A stretch of 64,000 nt of DNA from Rhizobium sp. CCGE531 (GCF_003627795.1 NZ_CP032685.1:248001-312000), one strand, 5' to 3'. Counted from the first letter of the stretch, positions 25,632-34,601 are shown. Notes: generated from the sequence alone by a model not told the origin. Numbers and translations are program-made.

Positions 25632-27728
25632 ATGGCGGCTGGCGTTCAGCTTCTGAAGAACCGTTGGGATGATACATATGCGGCCGGCTTGGATGAGCCG
25701 GGCAAGCTGCTTTATCGGTCGAATCTGCTCGGTGCCGACAAGCGTATCACCAACTACGGCGGCGGCAACACATCGGCCAAGGTCATGGAAACCGATCCGC
25801 TCTCCGGCGCGAAGGTTAAGGTGCTGTGGGTCAAGGGCTCCGGCGGCGATGTCGGCACCATCAAGCTCGACGGCTTCGCGACGCTCTATCAGGATAAGCT
25901 CGACAGCCTGAAAAACATCTATCAGGGCGTTGCCGACGAGGATCGCATGGTCGGCTTCCTGCCGCATTGCACCTTCAATCTCAACGCCCGCGCCGCTTCC
26001 ATCGACACGCCACTGCATGGCTTCGTGCCGTTCACGCATGTCGACCATATGCATCCCGATGCCATCATCGCCATCGCCGCCTCGAAGAACTCGCGTGAAC
26101 TGACGCGCGAAGTCTTCGGCGACGAGATCGGCTGGCTGCCCTGGCGGCGCCCCGGCTTCCAGCTCGGCCTCGATCTCGAAGCCTTCGTCAAGGCGCATCC
26201 GAATGCCAAGGGCGTCGTCTTGGAAAGCCATGGCCTCTTCACCTGGGCCAATGATGCCAAGGCCTGCTACGAGCTGACGCTTGCGATCATCAACAAGGCG
26301 ATCGAATGGTTTGCCGCCAAGACGGAAGGCAAGACCATTTTTGGCGGCGCAGTCGTTGAAAGCCTGCCGCAGGTGGAGCGCCGTGCCATCGCCGCCCGGT
26401 TGATGCCTGAGATCCGCGGCCGCATCGGCAAGGCCGAGCGCAAGCTCGGCGATTTCGACGATCAGGGCGCGGTGCTTGAATTCGTCAACTCGAAGAGCCT
26501 CCGTCCGCTCGGTGCGCTCGGCACCAGCTGCCCGGATCACTTCCTGCGCACCAAGATCCGCCCGCTGATCGTCGATCTCGATCCGGCCAAGCCCGACGTC
26601 GATGCCGTTATTGCCGGCCTCGACAAGGCGCTGGAAGACTACCGCGCCGACTACGCGCGCTACTACAATGATTGCAAGCACGACAACTCGCCTGCCATGC
26701 GCGATCCGAACCCGGTGATCTTCCTCGTTCCCGGCGTCGGCATGCTTTCCTTTGCCCGTGACAAGGCGACTGCCCGTATCGCCGGCGAGTTCTACGTCAA
26801 CGCCATCAACGTCATGCGCGGCGCATCCACGGTCTCCGAATATCAGGGCCTGCCGGAGCAGGAAGCCTTCGATATCGAATACTGGCTGCTGGAAGAGGCA
26901 AAGCTGCAGCGCATGCCGAAGCCGAAGAGCCTTGCCGGCAAGGTCGCTTTCGTCACCGGCGGTGCCGGTGGCATCGGCCGTGCCACGGCGGCGCGCCTAG
27001 TGGGCGAAGGTGCCTGCGTGGTTCTGGCGGATATCGACCAGGCCGCGCTTGACAGCACACAGGCGGATTTCGCCAGGAGATATGGCGCGGACGCGGTGCG
27101 CAGCGTCAAGCTCGACGTGACAAAGGAAGATGCCGTCATCTCCACCTTTGCCGAGGCCTGCGTCGAATTCGGCGGAGTCGACATTCTGGTCTCGAATGCC
27201 GGCATAGCATCATCGGCACCGATCGAGAGCACCGAGCTTTCGATGTGGAACCGCAATATCGACATCCTCGCGACCGGCTATTTCCTCGTTTCGCGCGAAG
27301 CTTTCCGGCTGTTCCGCCGCCAGAATCTCGGCGGCAACGTCGTGTTCGTCGCGTCCAAGAACGGTCTTGCGTCCTCGCCGAACGCCGCCGCCTATTGCAC
27401 GGCAAAGGCTGCCGAAATCCATCTGGCGCGCTGCCTGGCGCTGGAAGGCGCGGAAGCCGGGATCCGCGTCAATACCGTCAATCCCGATGCCGTGTTGCGC
27501 GGCTCGAAGATCTGGAACGGTGAATGGCGCGAGCAGCGCGCAGCCTCCTCGAAGATCGAGGTGGACGATCTGGAGGAACATTACCGCAAGCGCTCGATGC
27601 TGAAGCTCAATGTCTTCCCCGAGGATATTGCCGAGGCGATCTACTTCCTGGCTTCGGAGCTTTCCGCCAAATCAACAGGCAATATCATCAACGTCGATGC
27701 CGGCAACGCGCAGAGCTTTACGCGGTAG
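25632..27728 (+). CDS. rhaD: Bifunctional rhamnulose-1-phosphate aldolase / short-chain dehydrogenase
   Basis: The 698-residue two-domain protein begins at ATG 25632 after AGGGAGGAT. Residues about 20-370 are a class II aldolase/adducin domain (ITNYGGGNTSAK, HVDHMHPDA with metal-ligand His, VVLESHGLFTW). Residues about 435-695 are an SDR dehydrogenase (VAFVTGGAGGIGRA, VSNAGIASS, YCTAKAAEIH catalytic Tyr-xxx-Lys). This fusion cleaves L-rhamnulose 1-phosphate to dihydroxyacetone phosphate and lactaldehyde and oxidises the lactaldehyde, as in rhizobial RhaD. It is first in the rhaDI unit. Confidence 0.93.
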   Translation: MAAGVQLLKNRWDDTYAAGLDEPGKLLYRSNLLGADKRITNYGGGNTSAKVMETDPLSGAKVKVLWVKGSGGDVGTIKLDGFATLYQDKLDSLKNIYQGVADEDRMVGFLPHCTFNLNARAASIDTPLHGFVPFTHVDHMHPDAIIAIAASKNSRELTREVFGDEIGWLPWRRPGFQLGLDLEAFVKAHPNAKGVVLESHGLFTWANDAKACYELTLAIINKAIEWFAAKTEGKTIFGGAVVESLPQVERRAIAARLMPEIRGRIGKAERKLGDFDDQGAVLEFVNSKSLRPLGALGTSCPDHFLRTKIRPLIVDLDPAKPDVDAVIAGLDKALEDYRADYARYYNDCKHDNSPAMRDPNPVIFLVPGVGMLSFARDKATARIAGEFYVNAINVMRGASTVSEYQGLPEQEAFDIEYWLLEEAKLQRMPKPKSLAGKVAFVTGGAGGIGRATAARLVGEGACVVLADIDQAALDSTQADFARRYGADAVRSVKLDVTKEDAVISTFAEACVEFGGVDILVSNAGIASSAPIESTELSMWNRNIDILATGYFLVSREAFRLFRRQNLGGNVVFVASKNGLASSPNAAAYCTAKAAEIHLARCLALEGAEAGIRVNTVNPDAVLRGSKIWNGEWREQRAASSKIEVDDLEEHYRKRSMLKLNVFPEDIAEAIYFLASELSAKSTGNIINVDAGNAQSFTR

Positions 27729-27747
27729 TGGGTGGGAAGCGGCAGCC

Positions 27748-27900
27748 TCAGGGCCACCCTCGTGGTTCGAGGCCCTGCCGCACTCGCTTCGCTCTTGCGA
27801 CAGTGCACCTCACTATGAGGGTGGAGTAGCGATTGCGCCGGCTGACGAGGAGATCAGTCCTCACCCTGAGGTGGCCCGCAGGGCCCTCGAAGGGCGAGGG
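27748..27900. repeat. Palindromic intergenic repeat between rhaD and rhaI
   Basis: The sequence contains two inverted relatives: ACCCTCGTGGTTCGAGGCCC on the left and GGGCCCTCGAAGGGCGAGGG on the right. CCTCACCCTGAGG and GGCCCGCAGGGCC stems lie inside. Such CCTCA.CCTGAGG-type palindromes are widespread between genes in Rhizobiales. It could fold into a long hairpin and lower rhaI expression relative to rhaD. Confidence 0.6.
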
Positions 27901-27963
27901 CGGGTGATGGCTTGCAGGGTCATCGCACGGTAACGTTTCGAATGACACATCCGGGAGGAAAGA

Positions 27964-29256
27964 ATGGCCGAGTTTAGAATAGCGCCCGATCTGGTCGCTG
28001 GGGAAAACGACAAGCGCGCCGCCGCGTTGAAATCCGATTATGAGGCGCTTGGCGCCGCGCTCGCCCGCCGCGGCATCGATATCGAAGCCGTCACCAAAAA
28101 GGTTTCCGAATTTTTCGTCGCGGTCCCGTCCTGGGGCGTCGGCACGGGCGGCACGCGCTTCGCCCGCTTCCCCGGCACCGGCGAGCCGCGCGGCATCTTC
28201 GACAAGCTCGACGATTGCGCCGTGATCCATCAGCTCACGCGGGCAACACCGAATGTCTCGCTGCATATTCCCTGGGACAAGGCGGCTCCGCGCGAGCTCA
28301 GGGCAAAGGGTGAGGCTCTCGGCCTTGGCTTCGACGCCATGAATTCCAACACGTTCTCCGACGCGCCCGGCCAGGCGCATTCCTACAAGTTCGGTTCGCT
28401 GAGCCACGTCGACGCGGCAACCCGCGCCCAGGCGGTTGAGCACAACATCGAATGCATCGAGATCGGCAAGGCACTTGGTTCGAAGGCGCTGACCGTGTGG
28501 ATCGGCGACGGCTCCAACTTCCCCGGCCAGAGCAATTTCACCAAGGCGTTCGAGCGCTATCTCGCCGCCATGGCGGATATCTACAAGGCACTGCCTGACG
28601 ATTGGCGGCTGTTTTCCGAGCACAAGATGTATGAGCCGGCCTTCTATTCCACGATCGTTCAGGACTGGGGCACCAACTACCTGATCGCCCAGACGCTCGG
28701 CCCCAAGGCGCATTGCCTCGTTGACCTCGGCCATCACGCGCCGAATACCAATATCGAGATGATCGTCGCGCGCCTGATCCAGTTCGGCAAGCTCGGCGGC
28801 TTCCACTTCAACGATTCCAAATATGGTGACGACGATCTCGATGCCGGCGCCATCGAGCCCTATCGCCTGTTCCTCGTCTTCAACGAACTGGTCGATGCCG
28901 AGCGGCGTGGGGTCAACGATTTCAATCCCGCGCATATGATCGACCAGTCGCACAATGTTACGGATCCGATCGAGAGCCTGATTTCCAGCGCCAACGAGAT
29001 CCGCCGCGCCTATGCACAGGCGCTGATCGTCGACCGAAAGGCATTGGACGACTATCAGGAGGCAAATGACGCGCTGATGGCGTCGGAGACGCTGAAGCGC
29101 GCCTATCGCGCCGATGTCGAGCCGATCCTGGCCGAGGCGCGTCGCCGCACCGGTGGCGCCATCGATCCGGTCGCGACCTACCGTGCGAGCGGCTATCGCC
29201 GCAAGGTTGCCGGCGAACGCCCGGCGTCTGTTGCGGGCGGCGGCGGGATCATCTGA
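27964..29256 (+). CDS. rhaI: L-rhamnose isomerase
   Basis: The 430-residue TIM-barrel isomerase matches the Rhizobium/Pseudomonas stutzeri type (distinct from E. coli RhaA). Marks include FVAVPSWGVGTGGTRFARFPG, WIGDGSNFPGQ, FSEHKMYEPAFYST (Glu metal ligand and Lys), CLVDLGHHAPNTN (Asp/His ligands) and GFHFNDSKYGDDDLDAG. It converts L-rhamnose to L-rhamnulose. GGGAGGAAAG precedes the ATG. It probably shares transcription with rhaD through the repeat-containing spacer. Confidence 0.93.
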   Translation: MAEFRIAPDLVAGENDKRAAALKSDYEALGAALARRGIDIEAVTKKVSEFFVAVPSWGVGTGGTRFARFPGTGEPRGIFDKLDDCAVIHQLTRATPNVSLHIPWDKAAPRELRAKGEALGLGFDAMNSNTFSDAPGQAHSYKFGSLSHVDAATRAQAVEHNIECIEIGKALGSKALTVWIGDGSNFPGQSNFTKAFERYLAAMADIYKALPDDWRLFSEHKMYEPAFYSTIVQDWGTNYLIAQTLGPKAHCLVDLGHHAPNTNIEMIVARLIQFGKLGGFHFNDSKYGDDDLDAGAIEPYRLFLVFNELVDAERRGVNDFNPAHMIDQSHNVTDPIESLISSANEIRRAYAQALIVDRKALDDYQEANDALMASETLKRAYRADVEPILAEARRRTGGAIDPVATYRASGYRRKVAGERPASVAGGGGII

Positions 29257-29261
29257 GGATC

Positions 29262-29708
29262 TTATAGTTCCGGCGGAGTGGCGAACGGATCGAGCGATCG
29301 GACGTCCATCAACCGGAAGTGCCTCAGATTCCGGGTGAGAACGGTATAATCATGCAGCAGCGCCGTTGCGGCAATGGCTGCATCTTCAAAGCCTGGGTCT
29401 CCGCCACGTCCGACAGCTTGATCGAACAGGCGACCGGCGATGCGCGCCGTTGCCGTATCGAATGCAAGAATGCGTTTCCCATAGAGATGAAGGGTAAGAT
29501 CCAGCCATTCGCCAAGCAGATTGGCTTTCTTGCTGGCGCCTGTCCGATTAGCCTTTGCGATCCCGGTTTCTATTTCAGAGACGGTTACGGCGGATAGGAA
29601 GAACTGGTCGGCATGGGCCGCGGTCCATGCCCGAACGGCTTGCGACAGCAGATCTTGCGCATGCAGCGGCGATGTCGCTGAAATGATGTTCGTATCCAGA
29701 AGATACAT
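29262..29708 (-). CDS. PIN-domain toxin (VapC-type ribonuclease)
   Basis: The 148-residue PIN-domain protein has the acidic active-site set: Asp5 in LLDTNIIS, Glu in VSEIETGI, and Asp residues in GDPGFEDAAIAATA, then NLRHF near the C terminus. Such toxins cut tRNA or rRNA when free of antitoxin. The ATG overlaps the antitoxin stop (TGATG at 29706-29710), so the pair is coupled. It ends only a few bases from the convergent rhaI stop. Confidence 0.9.
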   Translation of the reverse strand: MYLLDTNIISATSPLHAQDLLSQAVRAWTAAHADQFFLSAVTVSEIETGIAKANRTGASKKANLLGEWLDLTLHLYGKRILAFDTATARIAGRLFDQAVGRGGDPGFEDAAIAATALLHDYTVLTRNLRHFRLMDVRSLDPFATPPEL

Positions 29709-29953
29709 CAGATATCGTCATCGCGTAGCAATCGGCCCGGCTTGCGCACCGGTAAGTCGTCGTCTTCCAATGGCGCGTTGGTCAGCAACCAGCCGAAAGA
29801 TGGAACCTGCTTCAGCTTTTGATATTCCTCATAGGAAATGACGACGGCAGTACGTTCGCCATGACGCGTAATGATGGATCCATTACCGCCGAGAGCGTCG
29901 TCGACGACGGCGGAAAGAGTTGCTTTCGCGTCCTTTAGCTGGATTTCCCTCAT
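29708..29953 (-). CDS. Phd/YefM-type antitoxin
   Basis: The 81-residue protein has the Phd/YefM start (MREIQLKDAKATLSAVVDDA) and IITRHGERTAVVISYEEYQKLK, the DNA-binding half. An acidic C-terminal tail (LEDDDLPVRKPGRLLRDDDI) probably wraps the toxin. It is the first gene of the pair and likely represses it through overlapping palindromes just upstream (29964-29984). Confidence 0.9.
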   Translation of the reverse strand: MREIQLKDAKATLSAVVDDALGGNGSIITRHGERTAVVISYEEYQKLKQVPSFGWLLTNAPLEDDDLPVRKPGRLLRDDDI

Positions 29954-29963
29954 GGGTCACCTA

Positions 29964-29984
29964 TATGACTACTATGGTCATAGT
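29964..29984. promoter_or_regulatory. Overlapping palindromes before the Phd/VapC-type pair
   Basis: TATGAC (29964-29969) and GTCATA (29977-29982) form one inverted repeat, and ACTATGGTCATAGT (29971-29984) is a second, with six-base arms. They lie about 10-30 bp upstream of the antitoxin ATG, an expected autoregulatory position. Confidence 0.5.
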
Positions 29985-30016
29985 ATAGGGCCGACTTCGT
30001 TCCGTCAACATCGAGC

Positions 30017-31624
30017 TCAATAGCCGAGCGCCATGCCATCCTTACGATGATCGGATGCGCCGAGCAGGATGCCGCGCTTGTGATCGATCATGATTGCTTG
30101 CGCGCCGCCGATCGGTTCATCCGCCCATTCGACGAGGTGGCCGCGTCGCTCCAGATCCCCCTTGGTTTCCTCCGATATGGTCGGCTCGAGCGAGAGCTTG
30201 CCGCCGAAGCAGAAACTGCGCGGCTGGTCGCTTGCCTGTTGTGGATCGAGATCGCGATCGAGGATCTGGGTGAGCATATGGGCATGACCGGCTGCCTGAT
30301 ATTGCCCGCCCATGACGCCGAAACTCATACGCACCTTGCCATCTTCCATCAGCATTGCCGGAATGATCGTATGGAAGGGTAGCTTGCCGGGGCCGATGGC
30401 GTTCGGATGGCCATGTCTGACGACGAAGCCTGCGCCGCGGTTCTGCAGCAATACGCCCGAGCGAGGCGCATAGATGCCGCTGCCGAAAGCCATGAACACG
30501 GAATTGATCAGCGAAATGGCGTTGCCGTCCCGGTCGACGACGGAGACATAGACCGTGTCGCGATGCGTCGGCCCGTCCCAGATTTTGGTGTCGGCGGCAC
30601 GCTCGAGGCTGATCTTCGCCTGCATGGCGGCGACCGAGCGGTCCGATAGCAACTCCTCGATATCGAAGGTCACATGGTCGGGGTCGCAGATCAGCTGGTC
30701 GCGCATGGCGTAACCGGCCTTGGTCGCTTCGGCATGCAGGTGAATGCGGTCGGCCTCGGAGAGCTTGGGATCGCGAAGATCGAAACCGTCGAGAATGCGG
30801 GTGATCAGCAGCGCCGCCAGGCCTTGGCCGTTCGGCGGGCATTCCAGCAGATCCCGGCCACGGAACTTGCCGGAAATCGGCGTCGTCTCGAAAGCCTTGT
30901 AGTCCGCGAAGTCGCTTTCCTCGTGCAGGCCGCCCAGGGATTGGAGAAGCGTGGTGATCTCCTCAGCCACCGGACCGCGGTAGAACGCGTCCCGGCCATC
31001 TCGGGCAACGGCCTTCAGGGTGGCGGCAAGCGCGGGGTTTGCAACGCGGTCGCCGGTACGCGGCGCCTTGCCGTTCGGCAGGAAGTAGGCTGCCGATTGC
31101 GGATATTTGGCGACGCGGTCGCTGTAGCGGCGCCAATCGAGTTCGACGCGCGGCGTGACGCAATAGCCTTCTTCCGCAGCCGTGGTCGCCGGAGCCAGCA
31201 CGCGATCCATGCCTAGCCGGCCATAGGCACTGATCAGCCGGCACCACGCATCGATCGCGCCGGGAATGGTGACGGCATGCGGGCTGTCGTCCGGGATGGC
31301 GGTGAAGCCTTTATCGAGGAAATAGTCGAGATTTGCCTTCTTCGGTGCGCGGCCGGAGCCGTTCAGCCCGACCGGTGTGGCGCCGGCAGCGCTGTAGAGC
31401 GCGAAGCAATCGCCACCGATCCCGGTCATATGCGGGTCAATGACGGACTGCAGCGCAACTGCGGCAACAGCAGCATCAACGGCATTGCCGCCGGCGCGCA
31501 GAATGTCGACGGCGGCGAGCGTTGCCAGTGGGTGCGAAGTCGCGGCCATGCCCTTGTCGGAGATTGCAACCGATCGGCCTGGCTTGAAAAAATCTCGCTG
31601 CTGCATGGTCTCGATGCTCTCCAT
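30017..31624 (-). CDS. Gamma-glutamyltransferase-family protein (Ntn hydrolase)
   Basis: The protein has about 535 residues, with start at 31624 or 31606 (MQQRDFF); the paralog at 49931 aligns best with the latter. Family motifs are GMAATSHPLATLAAVDILRAGGNAVDAAVA, TGIGGDCFAL, SPHAVTIPGAIDAW and the autoprocessing site HRDTVYVSVVDRDGNAISLINSVF with the nucleophile Thr, then LHTI-type and GGQYQAAGHA regions. The enzyme should self-cleave and hydrolyse or transfer gamma-glutamyl groups. There is no clear signal peptide, so it may be cytoplasmic, unlike E. coli Ggt. It stands alone. Confidence 0.85.
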   Translation of the reverse strand: MESIETMQQRDFFKPGRSVAISDKGMAATSHPLATLAAVDILRAGGNAVDAAVAAVALQSVIDPHMTGIGGDCFALYSAAGATPVGLNGSGRAPKKANLDYFLDKGFTAIPDDSPHAVTIPGAIDAWCRLISAYGRLGMDRVLAPATTAAEEGYCVTPRVELDWRRYSDRVAKYPQSAAYFLPNGKAPRTGDRVANPALAATLKAVARDGRDAFYRGPVAEEITTLLQSLGGLHEESDFADYKAFETTPISGKFRGRDLLECPPNGQGLAALLITRILDGFDLRDPKLSEADRIHLHAEATKAGYAMRDQLICDPDHVTFDIEELLSDRSVAAMQAKISLERAADTKIWDGPTHRDTVYVSVVDRDGNAISLINSVFMAFGSGIYAPRSGVLLQNRGAGFVVRHGHPNAIGPGKLPFHTIIPAMLMEDGKVRMSFGVMGGQYQAAGHAHMLTQILDRDLDPQQASDQPRSFCFGGKLSLEPTISEETKGDLERRGHLVEWADEPIGGAQAIMIDHKRGILLGASDHRKDGMALGY

Positions 31625-31999
31625 ATGTTCCGCTCTCACCCGCGTGTGATGCGGCGCCGTTAGCGTTTTACGGTGTTTTAACAGTCATGGAAGGGATGAA
31701 CTGATCGGATCGTGATTTTCGGGTTCCCGTTATCGCTTACGAGCTGGAACTAATGGCCAATCGACGAAAATATCTGGATATTTGTCATGTTGGTCTGGCA
31801 CATTGGGGATCGAACTTAGGTTGTGTGATCGGAACCATGAAGGGCTTGTTCTCGCGATTCGCATGCAGCAGGAGATTACTTTCGAGTGGTCCGACAGCTG
31901 GAATTGAGTATTGTCGAGGGCAACGATGCCCTTGATTCATGATTTGATGATCAGCTGATGTCTCGAAGGACAAAGCCTGTTCCGGATAGATGAGGAAAG
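31625..31999. other. Intergenic stretch without recognised gene
   Basis: A 60-codon plus-strand frame at 31753-31935 has no ribosome site or protein-like pattern. The stretch is AT-richer than its neighbours and should hold the promoters of the flanking divergent genes; I see no clear operator. Confidence 0.3.
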
Positions 32000-32794
32000 A
32001 TGATGACGACTGACATTAACGGTTTTGCCGGACGCCTGAAGCGCCGCGAAAATGGCGGCATGATCTCGGGCTGGGTCGGTATTCCCGACGCGATGCTCGT
32101 CAACCATCTGGCGCAGGAAGATTTCGATACCGTCGTGCTGGATATGCAGCACGGCATGTGGGACATGGCATCGGCCGCAAGCGGCATTGCGCATGTCAGG
32201 CTTGCCGGCAAGCCGGCGATTGCCCGTATCCCGGTCGGCGACTTCGCCTCCGCATCGCGGCTTCTGGACGCCGGTGCCTCCGCTATCATCGCGCCGATGA
32301 TCAATTCCGGAGATGATGCGCGCGCCTTGGTGAAGGCGACAAAATATCCGCCGCTCGGCGAGCGCAGCTGGGGGCCTTCGCTCGCACTCAATCATTTCGG
32401 CCTCTCCGCCGAAGACTATCTGCAGAGTGCCAATAGCCTGACCGTCACCATCGCAATGGTCGAAACCCGGACGGCGCTCGATGCGATCGATGAAATCCTT
32501 GCTGTCGATGGTATCGACGGTATCTTCATCGGCCCGTCGGATCTTTCCATCGCGCTTTCGAATGGCGCCCGGCTTGCCCCCGAGAGCGCCGCGATCGATC
32601 AGGCGCTTGCCACCGCGCTTGCACGCTGCCGCGCCCATGGCAAGGTCATCTGCGCCTTCGGCGGCGATGGTGATCGCGCCGGGCAATATCTGAAGCTCGG
32701 CCTCGATCTGGTCATCGCCGGCACGGAAACGGCGCAGCTGCGGGCCGGTGCCCGCACGGCCATTCAAGCCGCCCGTAAGATCGCTGGTTCATAA
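32000..32794 (+). CDS. HpcH/HpaI-family aldolase (citrate lyase/2-keto-3-deoxy-acid aldolase type)
   Basis: The 264-residue class II TIM-barrel aldolase has WVGIPDAMLVNHLAQEDFDTVVLDMQHGMWDM (substrate-binding region), a metal-site pattern with Glu in AMVETRTALDAIDEI and Asp in IFIGPSDLSIAL, and AGTETAQL near the end. Members cleave 2-keto-3-deoxy-sugar acids or 4-hydroxy-2-oxo acids to pyruvate and an aldehyde. ATGs at 32000 and 32003 both follow GAGGAAAG. It is monocistronic; the substrate is unknown. Confidence 0.88.
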   Translation: MMTTDINGFAGRLKRRENGGMISGWVGIPDAMLVNHLAQEDFDTVVLDMQHGMWDMASAASGIAHVRLAGKPAIARIPVGDFASASRLLDAGASAIIAPMINSGDDARALVKATKYPPLGERSWGPSLALNHFGLSAEDYLQSANSLTVTIAMVETRTALDAIDEILAVDGIDGIFIGPSDLSIALSNGARLAPESAAIDQALATALARCRAHGKVICAFGGDGDRAGQYLKLGLDLVIAGTETAQLRAGARTAIQAARKIAGS

Positions 32795-32816
32795 CCGGTT
32801 TGTTCAGCGAAGCAGC

Positions 32817-32838
32817 CGCCCGGAAGCATTTCCGGGCG
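32817..32838 (+). terminator. Candidate terminator hairpin
   Basis: CGCCCGGA (32817-32824) pairs with TCCGGGCG (32831-32838) around a six-base loop, soon after the aldolase stop. No T tract follows, so it is a weak terminator candidate. Confidence 0.4.
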
Positions 32839-32939
32839 TGCCGCTATATCATCTGCGATGTCGATCCGCAGTTTCGGAGCCGTCGATCTCGACCAGAGCG
32901 GCAGGTCCGAAGGATCCGATGAGAGAGCGATGGGTTTTG

Positions 32940-33089
32940 CTAGTTTACGAGCTTTACGTAACAGGGCCTATACGTCTCTAAACCGCAGCCGCCACCAACG
33001 GCCTTTGCCGGCGTGATCGTATTTTGGAGGGCGATCGCTGCGAGCGCGAAGGCAATGATTGTCAAAACGGTTTTGGTATATTTGTCCAT
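32940..33089 (-). CDS. Small 49-residue secreted or membrane protein
   Basis: A minus-strand frame from ATG 33089 to TAG 32940 encodes 49 residues: MDKYTKTVLTIIAFALAAIA and then LQNTITPAKAVGGGCGLETY. The N terminus has a charged head and a hydrophobic helix with a plausible signal cleavage (PAKA-V); the short tail has two cysteines (GGCGLETYRPC). Small proteins with an MDKY-like head and a hydrophobic helix are common in rhizobia. The ribosome site (GAAAG) is weak. It is below usual ORF length cutoffs. Confidence 0.6.
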   Translation of the reverse strand: MDKYTKTVLTIIAFALAAIALQNTITPAKAVGGGCGLETYRPCYVKLVN

Positions 33090-33282
33090 GAGCTATTCTT
33101 TCAAAAGTGGTGGGCAATGGACTGCACTTTAAAATTGCTTTTATAAATGTCAATTCCAAATAGTTGTATTCGGTAATTCGCGGCCGAACATATGCGCCGA
33201 CAGCGCAAGCCGGCCTTTCCGTCACAATGAGCGCGGCTGCACGCTTGCATCGTCATCCGCCTGCGGGCATTCTCGCGCCAAT

Positions 33283-34371
33283 ATGGCGGAGCGGAATGAT
33301 TTGTCGAAAGTGCAGGGATTGGCGATAGGACGCGGCTTGCGGCGCGAAGCGGGCCAGCGCGTGACCTTGCGGACGGTTGCGACAGCCCTCGGCCTTTCGG
33401 TCACGACCGTCAGCCGCGCCTTGAAGGAAGGTCCCGAGGTTAATCGGGAGACGATCGAGCTGGTCAAGCGGGCGGCAAGCGAGCTCGGCTACCGCCCCAA
33501 TCTCGGCGGCATCAATCTTCGCACCGGCAAGACCCACGCCATCGGCATCGTGCTGCCATTCGGGCGCGAGGGCGAGATGAACATCGTCGTCGCCTCGCTG
33601 ATCGAGGGCGCCTCGCGCTACATGAAGGCGCGCGGCTACCGGACGACGATCGTACCGCAATTGCAGGCGGATGACCCGCTCGCGACAGTGCGCGACATCG
33701 TCGAAGAAGGATCGGTCGACGGCATCATCATCACGCATACGACCCCGCAGGATGACCGCGTCAAATATCTGCTCGAGGTCGGCATGCCCTTCGTCACCTT
33801 CGGCCGAACCGAGCTTCTGAGCGCTCATCCGAGCATCGACCTCGACCATGAAGTGATCGGCGCGGAGGCGGCGCGTCTGCTTCTGGATGCCGGACACCAT
33901 ATGCCGCTGCTGATCGCGCCCAGTCATGAATTCACCTACAGTCTGCAATTCGTTCGCGGCTGGCGCAGGACCTTTGCCGAACGCCATCTGAACGTTCCGG
34001 ACGACTGCATCCATTTTACCACCGCGACCCCCGATAATGGTCGCGAGATGGCAAAGCGCATCGCCGCGCAGAAACCCGAAGCGACCGCCGCCTTCGTGGC
34101 GAGCGAGGAGGCGGCGCTCGGCTTCCTTGCCGGCTTGCGCGATGCCGGTCGGCAGGCCGGCAGGGACTTCGCTCTGATCACCTATGGCGGCACGGCGCTG
34201 CCGGACTTCTTCAATCCGCCGCTCAGCACGTTCCATTATTCGAACCACGCCATAGGCGAGCGTTTGGCCGGCTTCCTGCATCGGGCGATCGCCGGCGAAG
34301 ATCCGGCTGACCTCCGCGAGGTCGTCCGCGCCGTCTTCGTCGATCATCAGAGCCAGACCCTTCACGCTTGA
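33283..34371 (+). CDS. LacI-family transcriptional regulator
   Basis: The 362-residue protein has the LacI helix-turn-helix and hinge (VTLRTVATALGLSVTTVSRALKEG, then ELGYRPN) after an unusual 26-residue N-terminal extension. The periplasmic-binding-like ligand domain follows (IGIVLPFGREGEMNIVVASLIEGA, AFVASEEAALGFLAGLRDAG). It is the first gene of the region leading to an isomerase, a dehydrogenase and a CUT1 transporter. Two copies of a CGTAACGTTACG palindrome between it and the next gene are its probable operators. Confidence 0.92.
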   Translation: MAERNDLSKVQGLAIGRGLRREAGQRVTLRTVATALGLSVTTVSRALKEGPEVNRETIELVKRAASELGYRPNLGGINLRTGKTHAIGIVLPFGREGEMNIVVASLIEGASRYMKARGYRTTIVPQLQADDPLATVRDIVEEGSVDGIIITHTTPQDDRVKYLLEVGMPFVTFGRTELLSAHPSIDLDHEVIGAEAARLLLDAGHHMPLLIAPSHEFTYSLQFVRGWRRTFAERHLNVPDDCIHFTTATPDNGREMAKRIAAQKPEATAAFVASEEAALGFLAGLRDAGRQAGRDFALITYGGTALPDFFNPPLSTFHYSNHAIGERLAGFLHRAIAGEDPADLREVVRAVFVDHQSQTLHA

Positions 34372-34413
34372 AACGATGACGTAGCTCGCAATGTGAGCAG
34401 ATTTCCGGAAGAT

Positions 34414-34431
34414 ATTCGTAACGTTACGAAT
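34414..34431. promoter_or_regulatory. LacI operator candidate O1 (perfect 18-bp palindrome)
   Basis: ATTCGTAACGTTACGAAT is a perfect 18-base palindrome with the central CG-type symmetry common to LacI operators. Its centre is 87 bases from that of a second copy at 34501-34519, a spacing suited to DNA looping. Confidence 0.75.
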
Positions 34432-34477
34432 TTCGTTTTTGCCTCAGATCGGCAAGGATGAGCTAGAAAATATGAAG

Positions 34478-34519
34478 TTGACAGATGGACCGTTTTTCAT
34501 AATCGTAACGTTACGGATT
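34478..34519 (+). promoter_or_regulatory. Promoter with overlapping LacI operator candidate O2
   Basis: TTGACA (34478-34483) is followed after 16 bases by TAATCG, a plausible -10. The second operator copy, CGTAACGTTACG (34504-34515) with partly symmetric flanks, overlaps the -10/start region, so repressor binding would block transcription of the isomerase-dehydrogenase-transporter genes. Confidence 0.65.
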
Positions 34520-34601
34520 GCCAAAATCGAGCTGGGAGGCTCGTCGGCAAATCGCCGCGGAGCTGCCGTGGACAGGTGGCTGCAATCCAAGGGAGGATGA
34601 C

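Noticed and set aside
27748..27900. A CRISPR array or attachment site in the rhaD-rhaI spacer
   Set aside because: The repeats are inverted and irregular with no spacer periodicity; a palindromic intergenic element explains them better.
31753..31935. A 60-codon plus-strand frame in the gap before the HpcH/HpaI gene
   Set aside because: No ribosome site, no recognisable pattern, and many rare-looking residue runs; likely chance.
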